Assembly: GCA_029263945.1 (NCBI GenBank)
Contig: JARIDM010000124.1
Location: 1 to 11,861, forward strand
DNA length: 11,861 nucleotides
DNA from: Sporosarcina sp.
GTDB taxonomy: Bacteria > Bacillota > Bacilli > Bacillales_A > Planococcaceae
Direction of reading: 5' to 3'
Positions within the stretch are counted from its first letter, which is position 1; every line of letters begins with the position of its first letter. This document shows, in pieces, positions 1 through 7,108 of this stretch. Made by a program: the position numbers and the translations under genes. The notes below the pieces were generated by a model that was not told where the DNA came from, did no database searches, and saw only the letters and a list, made by a program, of their open reading frames with translations.

Positions 1-554
1 GTCGTCAAGGTTTCTAAATCGCTTTCGATTGCCGCTAGCGCCCTCGTTTGAGTGGCATCAAATTCATTCAAATCGGCAACGGTTTGGTCTCGTTTTCTTC
101 GTGCAGCTTGAACGCCTTCTTGCACATCGCTATCGTCCAATTGCGGCAAACTTACAATATCTGCAACTTCTCGCATTATGTCATTGGCTTCGTCTGTTAA
201 CCTACTTGTGACTCGGGAGATTTCATTCAGTCCGCCTTCAATGTCGCTTTCTAAAAATGCTTCACGAATAAACCCATTCGGATTGGGTTCCAAGCCATCA
301 AGGCCAGCGTCCGTTTGTTGAAGCGTACTGTCAAAAGTACGTGTGAACGTTTTAAAAGTACGTAAAAGGGGCAGGTGGTACGCATTATAAAATTCACGAA
401 TTGCGTCTCCGCCTTGTCCTTTTAAGGAATCATCCATCATGACAATGCCTTCAATTGCAATTTCAATCGCATTCATTTCTTTTTCTAAACGATCAATCAT
501 AACCCTATTTTTTCGTAAGCCTTCGTGAAATGGATTCACGTCCACTACTTTCAC
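1..554 (-). CDS. LXG-domain polymorphic toxin, N-terminal part (runs off left edge)
   Basis: The frame is open from a GTG at 554 down to base 1 (184 codons plus two bases) with no stop. The GTG follows a strong ribosome binding site (AAGGGGGG, 560-567, 5-base spacer). The protein begins VKVVDVNPFHEGL, has a helical segment rich in E/K/I, then DDSLKGQGGDAIREFY (residues 41-56) with the Leu-x-Gly signature at 44-46, followed by PNPNGFIREAFLE (90-102), a DIVSLPQLDDS stretch (132-142) and an FDATQTRAL segment (165-173). These are typical of Bacillus LXG proteins. Known for the family: LXG domains are helical WXG100-like regions that target toxins (often nucleases) to the type VIIb (Yuk/Ess) secretion system for contact-dependent competition. 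The variable toxin tip and the immunity gene would lie left of the window, so the activity cannot be named. Confidence 0.88.
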   Translation of the reverse strand, partial: MKVVDVNPFHEGLRKNRVMIDRLEKEMNAIEIAIEGIVMMDDSLKGQGGDAIREFYNAYHLPLLRTFKTFTRTFDSTLQQTDAGLDGLEPNPNGFIREAFLESDIEGGLNEISRVTSRLTDEANDIMREVADIVSLPQLDDSDVQEGVQAARRKRDQTVADLNEFDATQTRALAAIESDLETLT

Positions 555-935
555 AATATCCCCCCTTATTGACAAAATTGTCCAAAATCTTAATGAAAGC
601 ATGCAAAGCCATCATTGTCAAAGGTCGTCAACATCATAAAAATTCTTCACCAGGCAAATCCTCCTATTTTTTTATGTTCTTTTTAAAATGCTCACGATAA
701 ATCGGCTTAACCCGTTAAATAGGAGCTAAAAACTCAATTCATTAGTCATGGAAACAGCAACTTCACAGACAAATCACAGTACTAACTAATCATTTTTCGA
801 ATACACACCACGATTTTACTTTTTAACAATTGAAGCTGTTGACAAGATTTTTTCACGCTACCCTACGAGCGATTATTGATGTAAATTAAAATCAGCAAGA
901 CAAGTTACTTCCTATTTAAAAGATCGATGTATCAA
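555..935. other. Non-coding stretch between the LXG gene and the nan operon terminator
   Basis: No convincing gene is visible on either strand. The only translation signal is a perfect AGGAGG (660-665, minus) followed 9 bases later by a GTG that opens a ten-residue reading frame, VKNFYDVDDL, ending in TGA at 618-620. It could be a leader peptide, the remnant of a deleted small gene, or chance. No tRNA-like fold, insertion-sequence ends or tandem repeats were seen. Confidence 0.5.
593..621 (-). promoter_or_regulatory. Possible promoter of the LXG gene
   Basis: On the minus strand a perfect -35 TTGACA (616-621) is followed after 17 bases by TTTCAT (593-598, 4 of 6 matches to TATAAT), about 40 bases upstream of the LXG start. 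A small palindrome, GACAAAATTGTC (571-582), lies between it and the ribosome binding site. The -10 is weak, so this is only a candidate. Confidence 0.25.
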
Positions 936-987
936 GAAAAATAAGGCTACCTAACACCCACAGTAAGTGGTGTGTAGGTAGCCTTAT
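936..987 (-). terminator. Rho-independent terminator after the regulator gene (end of the nan operon)
   Basis: A long hairpin has a 13-bp perfect outer stem, ATAAGGCTACCTA (941-953) with TAGGTAGCCTTAT (975-987), and a partly paired inner part around AGTAA. On the minus strand it is followed by TTATTTTTC, a U-tract. It lies 37 bases beyond the stop of the RpiR-family gene and insulates the LXG gene from read-through. Confidence 0.9.
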
Positions 988-1023
988 GAAAGATTGTTAT
1001 AAGTATCACATGTCATTTTTCAA

Positions 1024-1878
1024 TTACATCATTTTCTCAATGACGGCGTTTGCTGTTCGTTCTTTATTGGCCCTAGACTCTTCACTCGTCAACTTGAAAT
1101 ACTCTGTGTAAAGAAGATCGAGTAAGTAAAGCTGAGAGATTTTAGCTGTTAAACTACCGCCTTGAAGTGGCCCCTCATTGGCACCACAAAGCAAAGTAAT
1201 GTCTGCAAAACTTGTTAGCGGCGATTTAGCAAACCGCGTAATGGCTATCAGTGTTGCCCCTTTTTCTTTAGCGACTTTCGCAACTTCGATTGTATCTTTT
1301 GTCGAGCCTGAATAGGAGATTAACACCGCAACATCTGCTGCTGTCATTAACGATGCAGACATAATTTGCAAATGCGAATCCATTGTACACTCCGTCTTAT
1401 TCGTCACGCGCATAAACTTGTTTTTTGCTTCTAACGCAGTCATTAACGACGAACCTACACCAAAAAAGTGAACCCGCTCCGCTTTTATAATTAAATCTAC
1501 TGCTTTGGCGACATCTTCAAAATCGATTAAATTATGTGTCTCTGTTAACGCACTTACATTCGCTGCTAACATTTTTGAAGACAACTCTTCAATCGTATCT
1601 TCCATCGTGACTTTATTCGAAAGTTGGGGCATTTCATTACCAATGGTGGCATTGTGCGCCAGCGCAATTTTAAATTCTTGATACCCACGTAATTTCAACG
1701 TTTTACAAAATCTAAATACACTCGATTCCCCGACACCACATACTTCTGCTAAATCGGTAATGGACATGTAGATGACATCTTTTGTATTTTCAAGTACGTA
1801 ATTCGCTACTTTTTTCTCTGTATTCGTAAAGTTATTGTATCTTGAATTAATCAACGCAAGAATATCTACCCTTGTCAT
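1024..1878 (-). CDS. RpiR-family (HTH + SIS) transcriptional regulator, likely NanR-type
   Basis: A 284-residue protein in the usual RpiR/MurR size range. The N-terminal winged helix-turn-helix is visible at about residues 37-72 (MSITDLAEVCGVGESSVFRF). The C-terminal SIS sugar-phosphate domain spans about 125-255, with FFGVGSS (138-144) and ISYSGSTKDT (187-196). The start is the ATG at 1878 because AGGAGG lies 7 bases upstream; an ATG 15 codons earlier has no such site and would overlap the inverted repeat at 1907-1933. The gene is last in the nan operon but has its own upstream control region. RpiR members in sialic-acid clusters of Gram-positive bacteria respond to ManNAc-6-P or related phosphates; the streptococcal NanR acts as an activator, others repress. 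The ligand here is inferred from the neighbours, chiefly nanE. Confidence 0.9.
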   Translation of the reverse strand: MTRVDILALINSRYNNFTNTEKKVANYVLENTKDVIYMSITDLAEVCGVGESSVFRFCKTLKLRGYQEFKIALAHNATIGNEMPQLSNKVTMEDTIEELSSKMLAANVSALTETHNLIDFEDVAKAVDLIIKAERVHFFGVGSSLMTALEAKNKFMRVTNKTECTMDSHLQIMSASLMTAADVAVLISYSGSTKDTIEVAKVAKEKGATLIAITRFAKSPLTSFADITLLCGANEGPLQGGSLTAKISQLYLLDLLYTEYFKLTSEESRANKERTANAVIEKMM

Positions 1879-1906
1879 GTGTGTTCCTCCTACTCTATAT
1901 CTAGGT

Positions 1907-1933
1907 AGTTCAAGCGGTTTCACACCTTGAACT
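1907..1933. promoter_or_regulatory. Inverted repeat upstream of the regulator gene, candidate operator
   Basis: AGTTCAAG (1907-1914) and CTTGAACT (1926-1933) form a perfect 8-bp inverted repeat with an 11-base spacer, 29-55 bases upstream of the regulator start. On the minus strand it directly follows an AT-rich TATATA (1935-1940) that could serve as a -10, so a bound dimer would cover the start of transcription. The spacer contains TGTGAAAC and overlaps a cre-like sequence (1909-1922) with two mismatches to consensus. Autoregulation by the adjacent RpiR protein is the simplest reading, but it is an inference. Confidence 0.5.
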
Positions 1934-1961
1934 TATATATCGTAATTTTATTTTCATCTTT

Positions 1962-1999
1962 AAAAGAAAACGGGATGCCAGCTTCTGACATCCTGTTTC
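1962..1999 (-). terminator. Hairpin directly after nanE, probable partial terminator
   Basis: The arms GAAAACGGGATGCC (1966-1979) and GACATCCTGTTTC (1987-1999) pair over about 11-12 bp with one bulge and one mismatch. On the minus strand the hairpin is followed by TTTTAAAG, a short U-run. It touches the nanE stop codon. It probably reduces transcription into the regulator gene, which then relies at least partly on its own promoter. Confidence 0.55.
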
Positions 2000-2692
2000 T
2001 TATTTATTCATCTCTCGTATAAAACGTTTCGTAATATCCATCGGTCTCGTAATTGCAGTACCGACAACGGCTGCATCTACACCTAATTCAAAAGCGTGCT
2101 TACATTGTTCGGGTGTCCAAATGCCACCTTCCGCAATGATTGGAAGCGGGAAGTCTTTTGCTAATCTTTCTAGCATACCAAAATTCGGTAAAGTTGTCCC
2201 CTCCGTATACTCAGTATAGCCACTCAGTGTCGTACCCAAGCAGTCAAATCCTAATGCATAAGCTTCTTTTGCTTCTTCATATGTAGAACAATCCGCCATA
2301 AATAATTGGTTTGGATACTTTTCGCGAATCAACGGGAATACCTCGCTAATTGTTTTGCCATCTGGTCTTATTCGCTTCGTTGCGTCAAGCGCAATGATCT
2401 CTACGCCTTCTGCACACAACGCATCGATTTCTTTCATCGTCGGTGTGATAAATACAGCCGAATTCTCGTACACCTCTTTAATAATACCGATGATCGGTAA
2501 GTCTACATTCTTTTTAATTTCTTGAATGTCTTCTACACTATTCGCTCGAATGCCCGCAGCTCCGCCCAACATTGCGGCGTAAGCCATTCTTCCCATAATG
2601 AACGGACTGTGGAGCGGTTCTTCTGGAAGTGCCTGACAAGACACAACCAGCTTACCTTTAAGTAATGAAAATACATCTGTTTTACTTTTCAT
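2000..2692 (-). CDS. nanE: N-acetylmannosamine-6-phosphate 2-epimerase
   Basis: NanE interconverts ManNAc-6-P and GlcNAc-6-P, the step that feeds sialic-acid carbon into amino-sugar catabolism in the cytoplasm. The 230-residue TIM barrel is of normal family length. It carries the family signatures VSCQALPEEPLH (17-28), IIGIIKEVYE (67-76), LDATKRIRPDG (102-112), MADCST (132-137), AEGGIWTP (187-194) and VVGTAITRP (209-217). Lys72 and Glu188 lie where the catalytic lysine and glutamate of characterised NanE proteins are expected. AAGGAGA precedes the ATG with a rather long spacer. The gene starts 24 bases after the stop of the second permease gene, so it is co-transcribed with the transporter. 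No ManNAc kinase gene is present in the window to supply its substrate. Confidence 0.95.
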   Translation of the reverse strand: MKSKTDVFSLLKGKLVVSCQALPEEPLHSPFIMGRMAYAAMLGGAAGIRANSVEDIQEIKKNVDLPIIGIIKEVYENSAVFITPTMKEIDALCAEGVEIIALDATKRIRPDGKTISEVFPLIREKYPNQLFMADCSTYEEAKEAYALGFDCLGTTLSGYTEYTEGTTLPNFGMLERLAKDFPLPIIAEGGIWTPEQCKHAFELGVDAAVVGTAITRPMDITKRFIREMNK

Positions 2693-2716
2693 TTTAACCC
2701 GTCTCTCCTTTTTTAC

Positions 2717-3565
2717 TTATTCTTTAACAGCACCTACTGAAATCCCGCGTGTAAAGTAACTTTGGAAAAGGAGGAAAATCACTAACATTGGAATGGCAGC
2801 TACCGTTGCACCAGCCATTTTATAAGCAAAGTTTGGATTCAAGTCTTGCATCAACGTTGCAACACCAACCATTAAGGTTTTGACTTCGTTCTCTTGGCCA
2901 ACAACCAATTGCCATAAATAGTCATTCCAGACTTGTACAAAGTTAAGAATAAACAACGCACCAATTCCTGGTTTTACGATGGGTAACATAATTTTATAAA
3001 GAATCTTTATCTCACTTGCCCCATCAATTTTTGCGGACTCCCGAAGTGAATCTGGGATGCCGTCAAAGAACCCTTTTAGTAAAAACACACCGAAAGCTGT
3101 GGCGACGTTTGGCCAAATCATACCGTTTAGCGTATTGACCATCCCAAGATCTTGAATCACGCGGAATAACGGCACAATGACCACTTCTTTAGGCACCATC
3201 AAACTGGAGATGAACATAATAAAGAGAACGTTTTTCCCTTTAAATCTCATTTTAGAAAACGCATATGCAGCTAAACAACTGACAATGATCAGTGCAACTG
3301 TTGCGACAAGGGATACAACTAAACTATTAAATGTCCATCTTAACGCCGGTTGACTATTAAATACCTCAATGTAATTGGATAACGTCATCGTTTTAGGGAA
3401 CCAGTCAGGAGGCATTTTCACAACGTCAGAACTATTTTTTAACGAACTCGTAAATAACCAGTACAGTGGAAATAAACTTAACACCGCAAAGAAAGTTACA
3501 AAAATATTGGATAGGATATCAAATGGTTCTTTTTTCATTCTGTCTTTTCGTTTTCGCCCAAACAT
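2717..3565 (-). CDS. ABC sugar transporter permease, MalG/UgpE type
   Basis: A 282-residue inner-membrane permease of the carbohydrate-uptake CUT1 class. The N-terminus is basic (MFGRKRKDRMKK). About six hydrophobic segments are seen, near residues 18-40, 80-103, 112-132, 146-166, 200-222 and 250-270. The EAA cytoplasmic loop that contacts the ATPase is visible as ESAKIDGAS (176-184) running to LPIVKPG (194-200). The C-terminus FTRGISVGAVKE is typical of MalG-like subunits. The start follows AGGGGTG with a 5-base spacer. It begins 10 bases after the stop of the MalF-like gene and would form the membrane heterodimer with it. Specificity for sialic acid or 2,7-anhydro-sialic acid is inferred from the operon, not from this protein. 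Confidence 0.92.
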   Translation of the reverse strand: MFGRKRKDRMKKEPFDILSNIFVTFFAVLSLFPLYWLFTSSLKNSSDVVKMPPDWFPKTMTLSNYIEVFNSQPALRWTFNSLVVSLVATVALIIVSCLAAYAFSKMRFKGKNVLFIMFISSLMVPKEVVIVPLFRVIQDLGMVNTLNGMIWPNVATAFGVFLLKGFFDGIPDSLRESAKIDGASEIKILYKIMLPIVKPGIGALFILNFVQVWNDYLWQLVVGQENEVKTLMVGVATLMQDLNPNFAYKMAGATVAAIPMLVIFLLFQSYFTRGISVGAVKE

Positions 3566-3575
3566 CTTCTCACCC

Positions 3576-4451
3576 CTAATCGTTCTTTAACATCGCTCTT
3601 AACTGCGGAACAGACAAGATTAATGTGATTGTGAACATAATCACACCAACAGCTGAGGCAATGCCCAATTGATTGTATTTAAAAGCGTTATTATATAAGA
3701 AGTACATGAGTGTTGTAGATGCGTTATTTGGACCGCCACCCGTTAATAATTGAATGACAACGAAGATTTTTAATACGGCAATAATGTTGATAATCGTAAT
3801 ATAAATCGTCATTGGCTTCACTGAAGGAATTAAAATCTTTCTGATGACCTGCATTCTACTTGCACCGTCAATTTCAGCTGCTTCAAATAAATCATTTGGC
3901 ACACCGATCATCGCAGCAATATAAAGGATAATCGCCTGGCCAACGTTCGTCGCAAAAGTAACAAATATAATGACAGGTAATACGTAATCTTTATTCCCAA
4001 GGAAGTTTACTGTGGGCAATCCCACTTCTCTCGTAATATATGGAATCAAACCATTCGCAGGATTTAGTAAGAATCCCCAAATCATACTCATAACAACCAT
4101 TGAAACCATAACTGGTATATAATAACTGCCTCTTATAAAAGAAACATATTTTGCATTTTTATCAAATACGGCTGAAGCAACAAAAATTCCAAAAAATACG
4201 GTTAACGCAACAATGAAAATAACAAAAATGACCGTGTTCATCGTTGCTTTTAGAAAGACTGGATCACTAAATAGTTTTATGTAGTTATCCAAGCCAACAA
4301 ACGTCTCTTGCTGATAATTAATCTTGAATAAGCTTAATCGAATACCTTCAAATATAGGATAAACTAGAAAGAGAAAAAACAGAATAAACTGTGGTGCAAT
4401 AAACAGATAAGCCGTCATATTTTCCTTAAATGCAGCTCTGTTAATATTCAT
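3576..4451 (-). CDS. ABC sugar transporter permease, MalF/UgpA type
   Basis: A 291-residue permease subunit of the CUT1 class. The first transmembrane segment is at about 13-34, followed by a short extracellular stretch with the FVGLDNYIKLF signature (51-61), and five further hydrophobic segments. The EAA loop is EAAEIDGASRM (190-200) to IPSVKP (208-213). GGGPNNAST (238-246) is the conserved periplasm-side motif of MalF-like subunits. AAGGAT lies 6 bases before the ATG. It is separated from the binding-protein gene by 75 bases holding a strong hairpin, which would set its level below that of the binding protein. No ATPase gene is encoded nearby; CUT1 systems in Firmicutes often share a MsmX/MsmK-type ATPase encoded elsewhere. 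Confidence 0.92.
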   Translation of the reverse strand: MNINRAAFKENMTAYLFIAPQFILFFLFLVYPIFEGIRLSLFKINYQQETFVGLDNYIKLFSDPVFLKATMNTVIFVIFIVALTVFFGIFVASAVFDKNAKYVSFIRGSYYIPVMVSMVVMSMIWGFLLNPANGLIPYITREVGLPTVNFLGNKDYVLPVIIFVTFATNVGQAIILYIAAMIGVPNDLFEAAEIDGASRMQVIRKILIPSVKPMTIYITIINIIAVLKIFVVIQLLTGGGPNNASTTLMYFLYNNAFKYNQLGIASAVGVIMFTITLILSVPQLRAMLKND

Positions 4452-4476
4452 AATTATCCTTAACCCTTCTATATAG

Positions 4477-4502
4477 ATTGAGCCCCATTAAAGGGGCTCA
4501 AT
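4477..4502 (-). terminator. Intercistronic hairpin between binding protein and permease genes
   Basis: ATTGAGCCCC (4477-4486) and GGGGCTCAAT (4493-4502) form a perfect 10-bp stem with a 6-base loop. It is not followed by a U-tract on the minus strand (CTATATAG follows). It is therefore better read as an mRNA-stabilising or leaky element than a full terminator. Such hairpins after solute-binding-protein genes raise the ratio of binding protein to permease. Confidence 0.75.
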
Positions 4503-4526
4503 TATAGTAGTCACACGCCTATGATT

Positions 4527-5930
4527 TTACTTGTTGAAAATAACTGAATCCTCTTTGGATTCTTGAATAATCACATTGCCTTTTTCTTGATAAGATTTCA
4601 CGACTTCTTCTGGTGTTTTTTCACCTGTATAAAGTGCTTGAAGTTCAGGGTAAAGAACTTGTCTTAATTGGCTATAACCTGGTACGTTACCTGTGAAGCT
4701 AAAGACATATTCTGCGTTTTCATCGAACGCTGCGAACAATGGATTTTCATCTGCATATTGTTCAGCTACTGAACTTCTCACTGGCACACCGTTCTTAGAT
4801 GATTTCACAAGCTCTTCATCTGATGAATAAAATTTAACGAAGTCTTTTGCTACTTTAATTTTCGTTTCGTCTCCACTGTCAAATACTGCAGATCCTGTTA
4901 CATACGTAAATGTTAATGGATCTCCACTTTCTGATGGAATGTTCGCAAGTCTTGCATCAAATTCTGGTACTTGGCCACTTTCCATATCTGCTTTCATATT
5001 GTTAAATAGAACAGAGTTTGTAAAGTTAATCGCAAGTTGTTGGTTTTGGAACATCGCAATTGTATCATTTGAAGATACAGATTCAGCACCAGGATTTGTT
5101 AATCCTTCATCATAAATATGCTTCAACCACTCTGCTGCTTTTGCACCGTTTGCATCGTCTAAAATGATATTGCCGTCTTCATCAAAGAACTCATTGCCAA
5201 ACATTCTTAAGTAAGCAAGGTTCCAAGTATCTCCTTGGTCATTAAGTGCATATAGAGACATTGGGAAAGCATTTGTATACTCATCTTTTGGTAAATCAGT
5301 CTTTAGTGTTTCTAAAATTGTGTTGTATTCGTCTAATGTCCAAGTCTGGATGCCATCTTCATCGCCAATATATTCTTCTAAGCCTGCTGCTTTGAACATG
5401 TCTGCATTATAAGAAAGTGTTCCTGGCATATGTGAGAATGGGTAGAAGTATACTTCATCTCCAAATGTTACGTTATCCCAATACGCTTCACCGATGTCAC
5501 TTTTTGCATCTTCATCAATCGCATCATCTAAAGGAACAAGCGCGCCTCTATGTGCATATTCACCCATTGCAAAGACGCTCTCATAGAAAATGTCTGGAGG
5601 TGTTCCGCCGTTAAGGTTTACGTTTAACAGTTCATCACGTTGATCAGATGCAACAACTTCAACTTTTACATCTACATCATACTCGTCATATTCTTCTGAG
5701 AATCTTTCTGCTGCATGTTTGAAGAAGCTGTCATGATTTGCACCCTCTTCTGAAGCATCAAGAACACCTTCCCATTGTGGTGTTAACCATAGCGTCAGCT
5801 GTACTTTGTCTTTACCATCTTCGCCTTTTTCAGTACCTTTTGATCCTTTATCGCCACTTGAACAAGCCGATAGTAATAGGGAAGCAATTGCCATCATCAA
5901 AAAGCCTTTGAACAAATTTTTCTTAAACAT
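4527..5930 (-). CDS. ABC sugar transporter solute-binding lipoprotein
   Basis: A 467-residue extracellular binding protein (UgpB/MalE-like, CUT1). A lipoprotein signal is clear: basic MFKKNLFK, a hydrophobic core, and the lipobox LSAC with Cys23 as the acylated residue, followed by a Ser/Gly/Lys-rich linker. The conserved GGTPPDIFY stretch (108-116) is typical of the family. The mature protein is rich in Asp and Glu, as often seen in proteins exposed to saline or alkaline surroundings. AAGGAGA lies 7 bases before the ATG. It follows the oxidoreductase gene by 74 bases that hold a perfect cre site and repeated GATTACT sequences. From the operon it most likely binds sialic acid or 2,7-anhydro-sialic acid, like SatA of pneumococcus or the Ruminococcus gnavus binding protein; that ligand is inferred. 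Confidence 0.93.
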   Translation of the reverse strand: MFKKNLFKGFLMMAIASLLLSACSSGDKGSKGTEKGEDGKDKVQLTLWLTPQWEGVLDASEEGANHDSFFKHAAERFSEEYDEYDVDVKVEVVASDQRDELLNVNLNGGTPPDIFYESVFAMGEYAHRGALVPLDDAIDEDAKSDIGEAYWDNVTFGDEVYFYPFSHMPGTLSYNADMFKAAGLEEYIGDEDGIQTWTLDEYNTILETLKTDLPKDEYTNAFPMSLYALNDQGDTWNLAYLRMFGNEFFDEDGNIILDDANGAKAAEWLKHIYDEGLTNPGAESVSSNDTIAMFQNQQLAINFTNSVLFNNMKADMESGQVPEFDARLANIPSESGDPLTFTYVTGSAVFDSGDETKIKVAKDFVKFYSSDEELVKSSKNGVPVRSSVAEQYADENPLFAAFDENAEYVFSFTGNVPGYSQLRQVLYPELQALYTGEKTPEEVVKSYQEKGNVIIQESKEDSVIFNK

Positions 5931-5961
5931 GCTAATCTCTCCTTATTCTTTTTATATTTGT

Positions 5962-6009
5962 AAGTAATCGCTTTCATTTGAACGCAGATTACTTTTAGTA
6001 CCGATTACT
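5962..6009. repeat. Three copies of GATTACT/AGTAATC ahead of the binding-protein gene
   Basis: AAGTAATC (5962-5969) and GATTACTT (5987-5994) form a perfect 8-bp inverted repeat with a 17-base spacer. A third copy, GATTACT (6003-6009), overlaps the oxidoreductase stop codon as a direct repeat of the second. The first copy forms the end of the cre site. The arrangement could be a regulator binding site or an mRNA hairpin; nothing in the sequence decides this. Confidence 0.45.
5963..5977 (-). promoter_or_regulatory. cre site (CcpA operator) before the binding-protein gene
   Basis: On the minus strand ATGAAAGCGATTACT matches the degenerate cre consensus WTGNAANCGNWNNCW at every fixed position. 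It lies 33-47 bases upstream of the binding-protein start. CcpA bound here would repress an internal promoter or block elongation from the nanA promoter when preferred sugars are present. Confidence 0.75.
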
Positions 6010-7108
6010 GAGCTGTAATTTCTTGCACATTCACTTTTCGATCTTCCTGAAGCGATAGGGTAAGTGCGTCTGCCGTTGCGATTGACGCTCTTGCAGCTGT
6101 ACCATCTAACAAAGGAATAAACTCTTCATCGATTGGCGCCCCTAAAATCACATCATGGAAATACTGAAGTTCTCTTTTCATAATGGTGTCTAACCACAGC
6201 GGAACCGACTGGCTTGGTTTCCCGTACATAATGCCACCATCAAGATTCTGGTAAGTTCGAGCTCTATCCAGATCTTCAGCTTCAGAAGCGTGTAACAAAA
6301 ACTGTTCTTCTTTTTCTACTGTTTTTACAACGACTTTCACATCTTGGAGATCTAGTAAAATAGCACCTTTTGTTCCTTGTATTTTAATATAATGTTCGTT
6401 AAATCTAAAAGCAGATCCATATTGTAATGTCGCGTATCTATTATCAGTAAATTCAAGTGTAATCAGTAATAAGTCATCTTCATCGCCGAAACCTTCTGCT
6501 TGATGGGCAACATTTCCGCCGACCATATTCACACGTGTTGCAGGCCCCATGATAAATTGAATGAAGTCTAATTCATGGATATGGTGGTAGAGGTGACCGC
6601 CAGAAATTTCACGATTCTTTTTCCAACTGACCGTCTTTTGGGCTTCTTCCCAACCCGTTCGTTCAGCATGACAAAACACAACATCTCCGATGACACCTTC
6701 GTGAATTAGTGCTTTCGCATGGCGTACACCATCCATGAAGTTCATCACATGACCCGCCATAAAGATGAGGTCATTTTTCTTCGTCACGTCAATCATTTCA
6801 TCACAATCTGTATAAGAGAGTGCAATCGGTTTCTCGCAAAACACATGTTTATGGTGTTTTGCTGCGAGTAAGACTGGTTCTTTATGGTCTGCGTTTGGTG
6901 AAGCAACAATGACCGCATCAATATCTTCCCGCGCACATAACGTTTCAATCGTTGGTTCCATCGTACAATTCAATTCGTGCGCAATCTCTTCTGCATGACT
7001 TGGATCGTAGACAGCCACGACTTCTGCGCCTTCAATTGCATGTAAGATTCTAGCAAGTTCTGCACCGAAATAACCCGTTCCGACGACGCCGTACTTTACT
7101 GTGCTCAT
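6005..7108 (-). CDS. Gfo/Idh/MocA oxidoreductase, NanOx/YjhC type (2,7-anhydro-sialic acid / sialic acid interconversion)
   Basis: A 367-residue NAD(P)-dependent oxidoreductase. The Rossmann motif GTGYFG follows VVG (G10, G12, G15), and CEKPIAL (91-97) carries the conserved Lys93. The second domain has SGGHLYHHIHELD (169-181), with His178 and Asp181 in the usual H-x-x-D arrangement plus an extra His pair at 175-176. From memory, VKYGVVGTGYFGAELAR, GWEEAQ, GGHLYHHIHELD and FGDEDD closely resemble the oxidoreductase in the pneumococcal nan cluster and the NanOx/YjhC group. Characterised members convert 2,7-anhydro-Neu5Ac to Neu5Ac through a keto intermediate with NAD cycling. The ATG overlaps the nanA stop codon as ATGA, so translation is coupled. 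Family assignment is firm; the exact reaction is inferred from similarity and context. Confidence 0.85.
   Translation of the reverse strand: MSTVKYGVVGTGYFGAELARILHAIEGAEVVAVYDPSHAEEIAHELNCTMEPTIETLCAREDIDAVIVASPNADHKEPVLLAAKHHKHVFCEKPIALSYTDCDEMIDVTKKNDLIFMAGHVMNFMDGVRHAKALIHEGVIGDVVFCHAERTGWEEAQKTVSWKKNREISGGHLYHHIHELDFIQFIMGPATRVNMVGGNVAHQAEGFGDEDDLLLITLEFTDNRYATLQYGSAFRFNEHYIKIQGTKGAILLDLQDVKVVVKTVEKEEQFLLHASEAEDLDRARTYQNLDGGIMYGKPSQSVPLWLDTIMKRELQYFHDVILGAPIDEEFIPLLDGTAARASIATADALTLSLQEDRKVNVQEITAQ

Noticed and set aside
29..211. Plus-strand reading frame at the left edge
   Set aside because: It is the antisense of the LXG gene and its residues (many His, Leu, Arg) match no protein pattern.
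1909..1922. Third cre site before the regulator gene
   Set aside because: TGAAACCGCTTGAA has two mismatches at conserved positions, so it is mentioned only as cre-like.
1879..1923. Longer regulator protein starting 15 codons upstream
   Set aside because: The upstream ATG has no ribosome binding site and its codons run through the inverted repeat and the AGGAGG that serves the ATG at 1878.
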